Below are positions 54,424 through 64,000 of a stretch of DNA of 64,000 nt, piece after piece. Location: NCBI GenBank assembly GCA_003508835.1, contig PUFA01000006.1, forward strand, positions 9,920,001-9,984,000. The letters run 5' to 3'. This stretch comes from Eonycteris spelaea. Its lineage: Eukaryota > Chordata > Mammalia > Chiroptera > Pteropodidae. Every line of letters starts with the position of its first letter. The stretch's first letter is position 1. The notes beneath the pieces are model-generated. The model was not told the DNA's origin, did not search any database, and saw only the letters and a list, made by a program, of their open reading frames with translations. The translations under genes and the position numbers were made by a program.

Positions 54424-54476
54424 TTAATTTATGAGAATGACTCCAAGTGAGGATGAATAAATAAATGTGTCTGGAG
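54424..54476 (+). repeat. 53-bp duplicated segment, copy 2
   Basis: Second copy, 951 bp downstream in the same orientation. Just outside, ATCAGGAGCAAAGC (54403) and ATCAGGAGCAAGAC (54479) bracket this copy as a further short direct repeat, as would be expected of an inserted segment. Confidence 0.9.
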
Positions 54477-54745
54477 GTATCAGGAGCAAGACAGACTGTG
54501 TGCCTGCGCCGATAACCAAGACTCAGAAGGGAATATCCTCCCCACCATGCAGCCCCCACAATGACTTGCTGCCTCCAGTGGGTGAACCTAACAAGATTCC
54601 AAACTCCTGCCCAGAAGGAAAAAAGTCATCACCAACTTGCGGTGGCTCGAAACCCCTTACTGAGTATGTACACTACATGCAGTGGACCTGGTGCTCTGCA
54701 AAGCATCCACGCCCTGTGTGCAGATATAACAGATATTCTCCAAGA

Positions 54746-54868
54746 CAGCGGTTCTCAGAGTGTGGTCCCTGGGCAAGCAGCATCAGAAATCCGGAGATGG
54801 GGCCTAGCACTCTGTTTTGCCAAATGCTCCATGTGATTCTCATGTATGCTAACATTTGAGAACCACTG
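54746..54868. mobile_element. MER5A-like hAT MITE, full length between terminal repeats
   Basis: CAGCGGTTCTCA at the left and TGAGAACCACTG at the right are terminal inverted repeats (11/12 match). The inside (GGGCAAGCAGCATCAGAAAT, ATGTGATTCTCATGTATGC) fits the MER5 family with an internal deletion. Confidence 0.85.
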
Positions 54869-55100
54869 TGGACCTGAAAAATTATATTTTTAGTAAGTTC
54901 CCAGGTGATACTGACCACACTTTGGAAACTTCTGATCTAAGAATAGAAAATGGGGGTGACGTGCAATTGTCCTCCTCCTTCCTAGAATACGTCTTCCCCA
55001 TTTCCAAAGTTCCAGTCAATCCCATCTTTAAAGACCTGCCCCAAATTAAACTTCTAGCCGATTTGACCAAAGGTTATCACTCTGTACCTTATTATACTTT

Positions 55101-55299
55101 CAGGGGTCAGCAAACTAGGGCCCACAAGCCAAATTCAGCCCACGACCTATTTATGTAAAATCCTGGAACTAAGAATGGCATTTTTAAATGGTTAGGAGGG
55201 GGCTGATCAAATAAGAATGTGTAACTGAGGCCCTATGTGGTCCACAAAGCCTAAATGATTTACTGTCTGTCCCTTTACAGAAAAGTTTGCTGACTCCTG
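55101..55299. mobile_element. hAT-Charlie MITE
   Basis: CAGGGGTCAGCAAACTAGGG at the left and CCTTTACAGAAAAGTTTGCT then GACTCCTG at the right are near-perfect terminal inverted repeats. The middle (CCCACAAGCCAAATTCAGCC) is typical of this widespread eutherian MITE. Related to the copy at 60638. Confidence 0.88.
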
Positions 55300-55432
55300 T
55301 TGCACTTATTTGTGTACTTTTCTTTTTTCTCCTCCTAAACCATTAACTCCTGAAGAACAGAGTTAATATATGAATCATTTTTTTATTCCATTTAATACCG
55401 AGCACATAATAATGTTCGATAAGTACTGAAGG
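55300..55432 (+). mobile_element. L2 LINE 3' end
   Basis: CCATTAACTCCTGAAGAACA, GAGTTAATATATGAATC and AGCACATAATAATGTTCGAT resemble the L2 3' UTR. It is interrupted or followed by the TGGA repeat. Confidence 0.6.
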
Positions 55433-55542
55433 GATGGATGGATGGATGGATGGATGGATGGATGGATGGATGGGTGGGTGGATGGATGGATGGATGGGTG
55501 GGTGGATGGATAGATGGATGCGTGGACAGACGGATGCGTGGA
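55432..55542. repeat. (TGGA)n microsatellite with TGGG variants
   Basis: About 25 units of GATG/TGGA with GGGTGGGTGG interruptions, fading into GTGGACAGACGGATGCGTGG. The repetitive Met-Asp-Gly-Trp and Ile-His-Pro-Ser frames across it are artefacts. Confidence 0.97.
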
Positions 55543-55544
55543 AG

Positions 55545-56785
55545 TTTTTTGTTAGTAACAAAAAGATGGCGACATTAGGAGCTGCACTACAGCTTGAGAA
55601 ACGAGTAGCATTTAGAACATTTAAGCACATTAGTTTAAAAATGAGCAAAAAGCTTAAAATTTCAGTTGGATTTCTGGCATCCAGGAAAAGATTTTCATGG
55701 AACTATATACCCAGTGTTAAAGAGACCCTAGAGGCAACACTGCATGGGTCACACCTGCCATGTGGTTGCTCAGCCTCTGCTCAGATCCCTCCACGAACTG
55801 GACACTCTCTTCACAAAGCAGCCCACTTCACTTTTAAACAACTCCAGTTGTTAGTAAGTACTTTTTTTCTGTCTAGTTGAAATCTTTCTCCTTATAATTT
55901 CCACCCTGTAGGCCTAGTTCTGCCTATTCAAGCTATTAAAATTAGCAACCTAATTTTTATAAATATGAGAGAAGTAAGGTGAAATTATAATTGACTGGAA
56001 AGGGTGGAAGATTAAAGGGGATCTACCCCATTTAGATAGCTCTTCCCTGCAAAAGTAGCAGAATGGATTAGAAATACAAGAAGCTAAAAGCCAACAGGTA
56101 TGCTAAGAGAGGAAAAGCAAATGTATGGGTATAAAATGGGATAGAACATAACATTACAAATACGATGGGAAGCAAAAAGCTGGTGGTCACAGCAGATCAT
56201 AGGCCGACCACAGACATGCAGTGTATTTCTGCTAGAGAAGAATGTTAATAGCAATTAGAGGCCATTATTTGGGACAAATGAGGGAAAGAAGGCCCCAGAG
56301 CTGGGCATGGGGGACTCTGGAATTGCTTTGTGATTCCAAAGCTCTGAAACAGCTGCCAATGACAAGTTGCTAGGGCAGAAGCAAAGCAAGACAAAGCCTC
56401 TTAGGAATGGCTGAGTCCTCTAAATGGTGGGCTGGGCCAAAGCTGTGAGGGCCCAAGGAGAGCTTCCCCAAGGAAGGTGGGAGGAGGAGGTGAGGAAAGG
56501 AAGCTAAAATCTCAAGCTGTGTGCCTGTTCACAATGTAAGGTCATCTTAATATTAATCCAAACACCTTGAGACTGATAAATAATCATTGAATGAAATATA
56601 GCACCAAGAAAAATGTATATTGATCACTTACTTTCTGGATTTCGAAAGCACTTTTACTGTACAGAACGTGCAGTTGAATTGGGAATTTAATTAGTAATAG
56701 CAGTTGCTGACTAGCTTTAGTCTCTTGCTTTTTTCCCTCCCTTCCCAACACACATATGTACATGAGAGCACATGTATGAATACCC
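55545..56785. other. Unique DNA without recognised genes
   Basis: No repeat, exon or RNA gene is recognised. Confidence 0.35.
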
Positions 56786-56786
56786 T

Positions 56787-56787
<1 letters not shown>

Positions 56788-56830
<43 letters not shown>
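56788..56830. repeat. (CA)n microsatellite
   Basis: About 21 uninterrupted CA units. Confidence 0.97.
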
Positions 56831-56832
<2 letters not shown>

Positions 56833-57039
56833 CTTTCAATTATACCTGCAGGTGGGTTTTTTTCTTTTTCTTTTTCTTCCTCCCCCGTTAGGAATTAAAT
56901 TCCTAAGATTTGAGAATGAGGATTTTTTGGACTCCAGTGAAAACCTTATAACCAAGACTGGACTAAGCATATGTTCAATAATCATAATGGATTAAAAGCC
57001 CAAATTTTTGAGTCTTCCCTTCCCTACATTCAAGGCACT

Positions 57040-57160
57040 CCCATATTATAGCTGGGACATGAGTTCTAGATTCAGACAGTTCCGCTTTATGCCATTTAAT
57101 AGCTGTCTGATCTTGGGCAAGTTATAGCTCAGAACCTGTTTCCTCATCAGTGGTTAACTA
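57040..57160 (+). mobile_element. MIR SINE fragment, sense
   Basis: GAGTTCTAGATTCAGACAGT, ATAGCTGTCTGATCTTGGGC and AAGTTATAGCTCAGAACCTG. Confidence 0.8.
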
Positions 57161-57187
57161 CTCCAAAACAACGCTGCAGGCCAAGGG

Positions 57188-57420
57188 AGGTTGGTAATTA
57201 TTAAATGCCTAATTCTGTGCTGCACACTGTGCTAGGTGTTTGACTTACATTTTTTTTTTACTTTTTCCAAGAACTTTTAAAAATCTATATCATTAACACT
57301 TTACAGTTAGGGAAAGTGAGGCCTGCAGAGGTTAAGTAACCTGCCTAAGATTTCCCAAGCCAGGCAGAGGCAGGAATCCAAAGTTCTTTCTCTGAATACC
57401 AAGCTCCCTCTCCCTCGCTG
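57188..57420 (-). mobile_element. MIR SINE, antisense
   Basis: AATTCTGTGCTGCACACTGT, TTTACAGTTAGGGAAAGTGA, GAGGTTAAGTAACCTGCCTA and AGATTTCCCAAGCCAGGCAG. Together with the sense fragment at 57040 it forms an inverted MIR pair. Confidence 0.9.
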
Positions 57421-57870
57421 AGACTGTGCCCAGCACGTAGTGGGCACTTGGGAAAGGTAGGTGTCCTTCACCCTTCTCTCCAAAGGACTCTGAAGCAGTT
57501 GCTTTTGTTTTGTATTACTTTTCGATTAAATAGTTTAAAATGATTTTATAAAGACTGCTAACAGGACCAGCCTTACATGTAGATATCTGAAAATAACTAA
57601 TAAACAGGAAAGGCCTACAAATATTAGACGTGCCCCAATGATTACTCCAAGTGTGATTTCTGGGATACAAAGCAGGCCTGAGACAGTTGTAGCTGATAGT
57701 CTTTGCCATAGACTGACCCCCTGCTGGCGATCACTCTTGTGAGACAGTCTGTCAGACACGAGGCAATAGGAGCCACGTTACCTTCGTAAAAACTCACTGG
57801 CCCAGAGAGACATAGGCTGGAGTGAGCACTAGTGACTCTGCCTCTTGTACATGGACCTGCAATCTTCGTT
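57420..57870. other. Stretch without recognised features
   Basis: The start has a short L2-like end (GTGCCCAGCACGTAGTGGGC). Otherwise unique DNA. Confidence 0.35.
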
Positions 57871-57871
57871 T

Positions 57872-58072
57872 GAGGTCCTACACCTGCCATAGCTTCAAGA
57901 CCTCAGATAAGTTGTTGGACTTCTCTCAAGCTCAGTTTTCTTGTGGGAAAAATAAGGAAGTAATCCCTGTATCACACGGTTGTCGTGAGGAATAAATGCA
58001 GTCATGTATATGAAGCATACTTACCCCTGAGCAAGCACCCAATAAACAGTAAGAATTATCATTTGAAAGCCC
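57872..58072 (+). mobile_element. MIR SINE, sense
   Basis: CTCAGATAAGTTGTTGGACT, TCAAGCTCAGTTTTCTTGTG, CGGTTGTCGTGAGGAATAAA and AGCACCCAATAAACAG. Confidence 0.85.
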
Positions 58073-58074
58073 CC

Positions 58075-58700
58075 GGCCTCCAAATGGATACAGGATCACT
58101 TTCATACAGAACCAGAAGTCTTAGTGATAGGAGACTTCTTTCCCAGGCATTCTGTCTCTTTACAACCTAAGTCTTTGAAGACCCATTCCCTAATCTCCTC
58201 ATAGTGGGTGGAAAGGGAGACTCTTGAAGGGAGGAAAACTTCCATCTTTGAATAAGCTCTGGGGAGCATGCTTAGGTGGGAGCCGGAAAGCAGGGTACCC
58301 CGTGCAGTCTGCTTCTCCAAGTCGCTCTCCACTAATGTTTATAAAAGGGAGCAAACTCCTTAACCCCAAGTGCTACGAATTGTTAAATGATATCTACAGG
58401 GCCCTCCGGTGGGTCTAAGTTATATCCCAGCTTGGACGGGTAAAACAAGAATAATAAGAAATGGCCGACGAAGAATTTATAGAAACATTTCCATGCCCTC
58501 GAACAGTGATTTTGAAAGCCTGGCTGTTTCTCGTGATCCCTGTCCTAGCTCAGTTAGCTTGTCAGGAAGTAGCAGTGGTGGTAAGATTAGCCTACTGTGG
58601 TCTAACTCAATGTCAGGCCAGTTTAAGGCTGAGATGGAGTAGCAGCAAATGATAAGCTCTGGAGATGGTAGAGTATGTGTGTGTGTGTGGCTTTTTGGAG
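58075..58700. other. Unique DNA without recognised genes
   Basis: Overlapping plus-strand frames of 60-77 codons have no domains. A short GT run occurs at 58675-58690. Confidence 0.35.
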
Positions 58701-58704
58701 AGAT

Positions 58705-59008
58705 TTAGTGTGGAGAGATTTTTTTAATTTGGGGGTATAATTAACATACAACATTGTATTAGTTTCAGGTACACAGCATAATGATTTGTTATTTGTATAT
58801 ATTGCAAAATGATCACCACAATAAGTCTAGTTAATATCCATCACCATACATGGTACAGAACTTCTTTTCTTATGGTGAGAAATGTTAAGGTCTATTCTCT
58901 TAGCAACTTTCAAATATACACTACAGTATTGGTAACTATAGTCACTATGCTGTACATCACATCCCCAGGACTTACTTATCTTATAACTGGACGTTTGTAC
59001 CTTTGGAG
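58705..59008 (-). mobile_element. L1 LINE 3' UTR, antisense
   Basis: GGTATAATTAACATACAACA, TTTCAGGTACACAGCATAAT, AATGATCACCACAATAAGTC, ATCCATCACCATACATGG and GTACATCACATCCCCAGGAC are characteristic of the antisense L1M 3' end. Confidence 0.93.
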
Positions 59009-59247
59009 AGAATTTTATAGAGGGTTTTTTTTTAGCCTTGGCTACTGAGATTTCTATATCCCAGGAATATATAGCTCTACTAAAAATAAACAAGGAAGCA
59101 TTGACTGAAACCATAGCATGAAGGATTTATGGTTACTAGATACAAAAAAAAAAAAAAGATTTTTTTGACCTTTGAGGTTATTGATGGGAAATAAAGATAT
59201 CTTTTGCTCTGTAAATTAAGTCTCTTCTACTGTACCCCAACCTCTTG

Positions 59248-59667
59248 CCAGTCTGTGCCACAAACTATGTGGCCTAAAACAACCGATATATATATTGTCT
59301 CTCAGAGTTCTGGAGACTGGAAATCCAAAATCAAGCTGTCAGCAGGGCCATGCTTCCTCAGAAACCTTTGTCTCTTCCTGGCTTCTGGTGGCCCCAGGTG
59401 TTCCTTGACTTGTGAAAACATAACGTCCATCTCTTCTCCCACCTTCACATGGTTGTCTTCTCCCTGTGCACGTCTGTCTTTCACATGATGTTGCTTCATG
59501 AGGACACCAGTCATATTGGATCAGGGGCCCACCCTACTCCAGGATGACCTCATCTTAACTAATTACATCTGCAATGACCTTATTTCCAAATGAGGTCACA
59601 TTCTGGCATGTCGGAGATTAGGATTTTAACATATCTTTTTGAGAGGGCACGGTTCAGCCCATAACAG
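59248..59667 (-). mobile_element. MaLR (MLT1-like) LTR, antisense
   Basis: TCTCAGAGTTCTGGAGACTG, GACACCAGTCATATTGGATC, GGGCCCACCCTACTCCAGGA, ATTACATCTGCAATGACCTT and CAGCCCATAACAG. It is the reverse of the LTR type at 16520 and 31310. Confidence 0.88.
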
Positions 59668-59852
59668 GCAGTATTTGAAGTGAAAGGAAACAGAACACAG
59701 ATATAGTGTGTGAATGACTAGCTGGGAAATTAAAGCAATGAATGTGTCAAAGTTAGGCCGCAATTTAACATAATATTTGGATCCAAGTTTGTGTATATAT
59801 TTGTCGTTAAGCCCTGAAGTAAAAGTTCTTCCTACGAATCTTTAACAATGTC

Positions 59853-60108
59853 AATGATGATAATGATAATTATAGCAGCTGACACTTACTAAGTGTTTAT
59901 AAGTGCCAGGCATCATGCTAACTGCGTTACATGTATTAACCCATCTAATACAACAACCCTACAAGATGGTTTTATTGTCCCAGTTTTACAGTTGTGGAGA
60001 CTGAAGCCTAGAGATGTTGTAACTTGCTCAGAGTCACACAGTTAGGAAGCTGAAGTTTGAGCCCGGGCTGCCTGGCTCAGAGCATGCTTTCTTAATCACT
60101 ATATAGAG
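59853..60108 (-). mobile_element. MIR SINE, antisense
   Basis: GACACTTACTAAGTGTTTAT, AAGTGCCAGGCATCATGC, ACCCATCTAATACAACAACC and GTCACACAGTTAGGAAGC; nearly complete. Confidence 0.94.
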
Positions 60109-60163
60109 ACCAACTCTCTTTAAATGTTATATTCCTAAAGGGCCTTCTGGAAAAGCTGCCCTT

Positions 60164-60196
60164 AAAAAAAGAGAGAGAGAGAGAAAGAAAGAGAGA
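60164..60196. repeat. (GA)n tract
   Basis: AAAAAAAGAGAGAGAGAGAG then AAAGAAAGAGAGA. Confidence 0.9.
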
Positions 60197-60354
60197 CCAA
60201 AATTTAGACAGGTAATATGGACCTTGGTTCTTTACAAAGAGATTTTTAAGTGTAACTGTAACCTGTAACCAATGATGAAAAATAACTTCTGGGATCCTCA
60301 CTATTTACTATGGTTAAAGGAATCATTTTTCAAATCCTAAATCGAACTCACACA

Positions 60355-60592
60355 CCTTGCCATTTATCACATGCTTACTCTTTGCTGAGTATTGTCCTCA
60401 GTACTTTCCTGACATCTCATTTAATCCACAGAGCCACTCCATAAGGGAAATGTGATCTCATTTTACTGCTGAAGAAATTGAGGCCCGCAGATGACACGAT
60501 TTGCTCAAGGATACACGCCAGCGTGTGGTTAGAATTTGAACCCAGGTATTTCAAGCAGAAAAGGCCATGCTGTTAACTAATATGCCCCAGGT
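60355..60592 (-). mobile_element. MIR SINE, antisense
   Basis: CACATGCTTACTCTTTGCTG, ATTTAATCCACAGAGCCACT, GAAGAAATTGAGGCCCGCAG and AGAATTTGAACCCAGGTATT. Confidence 0.92.
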
Positions 60593-60637
60593 ACACGGCC
60601 AGCCATGTGACTGACGTAAAAATGGGTTTGCCACAGA

Positions 60638-60850
60638 CAGGGGTCCTGTAAACTATAGCCCACAGGCCAAATCCAGCCCATCACATTTTTTTGATACTAA
60701 TGTTTTATTGAAACACAGCCACACTCTACTTATAACTTGTCTATGGCTGCTTTTTCACAGCTGAGCTGAGTAGTCACAGCAGAGATCAAATGCCTGCAAA
60801 GCCTGAACTATTTGCTATCTGGCCCTTTACAGAAAAAGTGCCAATACTCC
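60638..60850. mobile_element. hAT-Charlie MITE
   Basis: CAGGGGTCCTGTAAACTATA, GCCCACAGGCCAAATCCAGC, CTTGTCTATGGCTGCTTTT and CTATCTGGCCCTTTACAGAA. Same family as 55101-55299 but with a fuller middle and a degraded right end. Confidence 0.88.
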
Positions 60851-60851
60851 C

Positions 60852-62222
60852 ACAGAAGATACAGGCTGTGTAGTTGCCCTGTCTTAGAACAATGAAACTA
60901 AGGCTGCCTAGGTCCCGGTCCCTAAACGCTCAGCATTTGTGTAATGTGGCTTTAACTATGTGTTCCTTCCAAAAGAGATCAAATCCTCCTTTTTCCTCTT
61001 CGTATTCTTCAACCAACCAGCACCAGCTTATTATAAAACACTTGGTAAAGTCTGCCTTCTATAAATTACAAAGAAAACAATGAAGTTTCAGAAAAGTTTA
61101 TCCACTTAAATGTATGAGGTTTAGTTTCACAATGAAATCATTCTACTTTGATCGCTAGGACTGCATGGTCAGTTTTAACTTGTCTTTCATTTCTGTCTTC
61201 GTTAGCCCTGGTTTATTTACTTCAGTTTCTAGAGACACTAAAGGAGACAACATGCAGAGGATTGGGGAGAGAGGGAACTTTTCGAGGAGATTTGAGCAGA
61301 ATCCATTTGGACTGCTTCCAGTGTATCAGTAGCCTCAGACAGCTGCCAGAGGCATAATTAGATTGGTGCAAATCAGGATACTTATGTCAGTGCAGCAACT
61401 GGAGGTGTAAAGAGGACTCCCCTCTGGCTCCTAAACCTGAATGCTGCTGCTATTGACTTATGCCTCGGACAGAAAAGCAACCAAAGAAGAGAGGCAGAGC
61501 CATAGCAAAGGAGCCCCATTACCCTGCCTCTTCAAAGTCTCCACACACAAGCCACTGCAGGAATGATAATACCAGCAGCCTTTGTGGGGCAGGCTAGACC
61601 TCTCATTTCCTGTCAGTCTCCAATTACATTAGGAAAAACCCCACCCCACTGTACTCCAGGGCTTTAAGTTCCATCTGGAGAGCTCTGTTTTCAGTATCTT
61701 TCCCCTCGACTTCCCTGGAACCTCTGTCACAGCTGTAATCCGCAGCAAATGGATTTCCCTGACCCTGGGACAAAGGCCTACTGTTCCCTAGACTTGGTGG
61801 CTCCTGGGAGGGCAGAACCATCAGCATTTCTCCAGCTGCTGGTCTCAGGCTCTGTGGGCAGCAGAGACCTGTAATAAGATCACTATCCAAGCTGGTTACA
61901 GTCAGCACATCATTTCAAAGTGGTCCCTTGTGGTTGGGAGGGGAAAATTGACTAAAGTAAGAATAACAGGCTTCAGAGCTTGGGCTCACACAAAACCACA
62001 CAGTGAGTTGGAACCCAGAGAAAAACAAACTTCCAGTCCTGGATGTTAGCCATTAATCAGATTCGGCTGTGGTTCATAGTGGGAGTCCACAGGTATGGGT
62101 GGCCTTGGGGAAGAAGTAAGGAACTACTAGTTAGAAGGAGGAGAAGGGAGGATTAAGAGTAGGAATTAAAAGGAAATTGAATAGGGGTATGTAAAATGCT
62201 TAAAGCCCAGATACCATGAAAG
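60852..62222. other. Long repeat-free stretch without recognised genes
   Basis: About 1.4 kb with no known repeat, unusual in this repeat-rich window. It contains AGACAGCTGCCAGAGGC (E-box) next to ATAATTAGATTGGTGCAAAT at 61354 (homeodomain site plus CCAAT-like ATTGG). Open frames of 69-94 codons lack domains. It may be regulatory DNA or an unrecognised non-coding exon. Confidence 0.35.
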
Positions 62223-62224
62223 TT

Positions 62225-62547
62225 TAATAGTTCAGATTTTCTAGCAGGCTACAACACGGATGAACCTTGAAAACATTACGCTAAGTGAAATAAACCAGAC
62301 ACAAAAGGACAAATGTTACATGATTCCACTTATATGTGATATGTAGAATAGACAAATTCTTAGAGACAGAAAGTAGGTAGGAAGCTACTAAGGGCTGGAC
62401 ACGGGGGCAGTGGGAAGAGGAGACTGGGGAGTTATTGAGAAATGGGGTGGCAAAAAATTCTGTAAACAGAGAGTAGGCATGGTTTCACATCATTGTAAAT
62501 GGGCAAGTTGTATGTTATATCTATTACCACAATAAAGAAATTTAAAA
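62225..62547 (+). mobile_element. L1 LINE 3' UTR, sense
   Basis: GATGAACCTTGAAAACATTA, CGCTAAGTGAAATAAACCAG, ACATGATTCCACTTATATGT and ACCACAATAAAGAAATTTAA follow the classic L1M 3' UTR through to its polyadenylation signal and tail. Confidence 0.95.
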
Positions 62548-62775
62548 GAAATGATGAAGTCATACCCCTAGCTCATACCACATACAATAATTAACTCAAA
62601 ATGGATCAAAGACCTAAGTGTAATAACTAAAACTATAAAATTGTGTGAAGGAAGCCTAGGTATAGATCTTCATAACATCGGATTAGGCAATGGTTTCTTG
62701 CATGTGGCAGCCACCAAAGAAGAGATACGTAAATTGGACTTCAAAATTAAAGAGCAGAGGTAGGTATAAGTGTGC
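62548..62775 (+). mobile_element. L1 LINE ORF2 3' region, sense
   Basis: AACTCAAAATGGATCAAAGA, CCTAAGTGTAATAACTAAAA, CTATAAAATTGTGTGAAGGA and TTGGACTTCAAAATTAAAGA correspond to late L1 ORF2 (the SRWIKDL region and beyond). Since it lies 3' of a complete L1 end, it is a separate insertion. Confidence 0.88.
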
Positions 62776-62887
62776 GGTATTTGGGAGAAAGAAAGCAGAT
62801 CCACCAGACCAGAGCAGTGGACTCACATCATAGAATATAAAATTAGAAAAGCAGAATGAGGCTAAAGAGTAATCCTCACACACATAC

Positions 62888-63058
62888 TCACGACCACCTC
62901 AAATAGGTTTTATTATTACTCAGTATTACAGATTAGAAAACTAAGACTCAGAAAGGTCAACTGCTTTGCCCAAGCCATACAACTAGTAACCGTAGAGCTG
63001 GTATTCCTAAAACTAGGATTATCCTGCTCTTAAGTCCATGCTCGCTCTTTTTTAGCAC
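62888..63058 (-). mobile_element. MIR SINE, antisense
   Basis: TATTACAGATTAGAAAACTA, AGACTCAGAAAGGTCAACTG and CTTTGCCCAAGCCATACAAC. Confidence 0.9.
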
Positions 63059-63059
63059 A

Positions 63060-63488
63060 TTGCCTCTCCTAGGAAAATTCAGCCACCAGAGAATGCCCAA
63101 AGGGAAGGTAACTATTTCTTCAGCAGTAGTGTAAATCTTGGCATTTTGAAGCTTACAGTAATCCCTTCTCCATTTTCCATCTATCAAATGACATAGGTTC
63201 CTTAATACATCACTCCTCTGAACACTAGCAAATGTCTCAATCACTCATTTGGAACTCAGCATATGGTGGGTAATATTATTTTTATCTTTAAATTTGTACT
63301 TCATGCCCAGTTCCTACCTAGCTAAGAAACAGAGCTCCTTAGTCTGGAGTTATGGACAGGCTTCAAGGGATTCGTTAACCCCTACAAATGTAAGCACATT
63401 TTTTATTTGTCCGTGCACTGTTTTCTGGGGCAAGGGGCCTTAGGTCCCGACATTTCCGACATGTCTCCAAAAGTTAAGAACCTTAAAA
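63060..63488. other. Stretch without recognised features
   Basis: No recognised repeat or exon. A minus-strand frame of 95 codons (63244-62957) partly overlaps the MIR. Confidence 0.35.
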
Positions 63489-63489
63489 T

Positions 63490-63578
63490 TAGGATTCATG
63501 TCTTCTACCTTTTTACCATTCCCAGTACTTAGCAAGAATGTCCTGCATGTGGTAGATGTTCAATAGACTTTAGATTGT
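63490..63578 (+). mobile_element. L2 3' end fragment
   Basis: CCATTCCCAGTACTTAGCAA, CCTGCATGTGGTAGATGTTC and AATAGACTT resemble the L2 3' end. Confidence 0.6.
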
Positions 63579-63749
63579 GGGGAAAGTAGGAACTTGTTGA
63601 TTGGGAAAGGTTCTAGAAGTGGTTGACAAGGAGTAGGAGGTGAGACGGGGCAGCTTTATGCTGAGAAAGCAGAGAAAACGTCAGTTCAGGCAGCTCTTGA
63701 AGTGTTTAATCCCCTAGGCAAAGTCTATCCTTCCTTCCTCTGTACTTTG

Positions 63750-63985
63750 CATGAGTGACTGAGAGAGAGGGCACACTTGAGAGACAGCTAGCTACAGCTA
63801 TCAAAAGTCTGAGCCAAAACAGAGAGAGCAAGCCAGAGAGAAGGGGAGAGAGAGGGGTGGAGGAAACATGCTCTATCTATAGAGTGAGAGAGCGTATATG
63901 TACATGAATGAAAGGGAGAGGATGTGCTTGCTCAGGCCTGGAGAGAGAGCCTCAGGCTGAGGATGTCACAAGTGAAAGAAGAGAG
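63750..63985. repeat. GA-rich low-complexity region
   Basis: Repeated GAGAGA blocks (GACTGAGAGAGAGGGCAC, CAGAGAGAGCAAGCCAGAGA, GGGGAGAGAGAGGGGTGG, GGAGAGAGAGCCTCAGG) are interspersed with AGCTAGCTACAGCTA. The window ends just after it. Confidence 0.75.
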
Positions 63986-64000
63986 ATCTAGAGCATGCAA

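Noticed and set aside
55434..55540. CRISPR array or coding tandem repeat
   Set aside because: The units are 4 bp with no spacers, and the setting is a mammalian nuclear genome. It is an ordinary microsatellite.
55434..55880. 148-codon plus-strand frame beginning with a Met-Asp-Gly-Trp repeat
   Set aside because: The first third is the TGGA microsatellite read in frame. The remainder has no similarity to known domains and no promoter or splice context.

Overview
This is a stretch of nuclear DNA from a placental mammal. It is AT-rich and non-coding throughout apart from one sharp CpG island. It is filled with old mammalian interspersed repeats: more than 25 MIR SINEs in both orientations, many L2 (CR1-clade) fragments, decayed L1/HAL1 fragments, four MaLR-like LTRs and several small hAT and Tigger transposons. 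I find no lineage-specific SINE of primate, rodent, carnivore, horse, pig or ruminant type. The one young-looking SINE, at 1791-2076, has a 5S rRNA head, a short body, a GATA-repeat tail and 16-bp target-site duplications (15/16 identical). 5S-derived SINEs have been described in fruit bats, so a pteropodid bat is a reasonable guess. That guess rests on one element and on absences.

Layout. Bases 1-20400 are intergenic or intronic DNA: a low-complexity-poor 5' part that may hold a decayed pseudogene, the 5S SINE, then interleaved L2 and MIR. MIRs are dense at 17.6-20.4 kb, directly before the promoter. Bases 20400-21420 form the only CpG island. It carries an inverted CCAAT box, a CACGTG E-box, an octamer-like ATGCTAAT, a weak TATA-like stretch and a GC box, followed by a GC-rich stretch ending in a good splice donor at 20792/20793. 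This is best read as a plus-strand promoter with a non-coding first exon. The gene cannot be named, because no coding exon is recognisable anywhere in the window. Bases 21.4-64 kb then look like a very large first intron or flanking DNA: L2 at 23.8-25 kb, a long antisense L1 at 32.3-36.2 kb split by a complete solo retroviral LTR at 34034-34459, a plus-strand HAL1/L1 at 42-45 kb, and assorted LTRs and microsatellites.

Non-repetitive islands inside the presumed intron contain dense transcription-factor motif clusters that may be enhancers. The best are 49440-49930 (homeodomain palindrome TGCTAATTAGCA) and 53121-53145 (an RFX X-box beside an inverted CCAAT box). No protein-coding gene, tRNA gene, CRISPR array or coherent new multi-gene system is present. 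The long open frames in the CpG island are GC artefacts, and most others are repeat remnants. The most unusual structures are the 5S SINE, a 102-bp near-perfect inverted repeat at 26283-26384, a 13-bp perfect hairpin at 1662-1696, and two sets of short near-identical duplications 1-2 kb apart (53.5/54.4 kb and 50.65/52.44 kb). Repeat subfamily names come from remembered consensus features, not from a database search.
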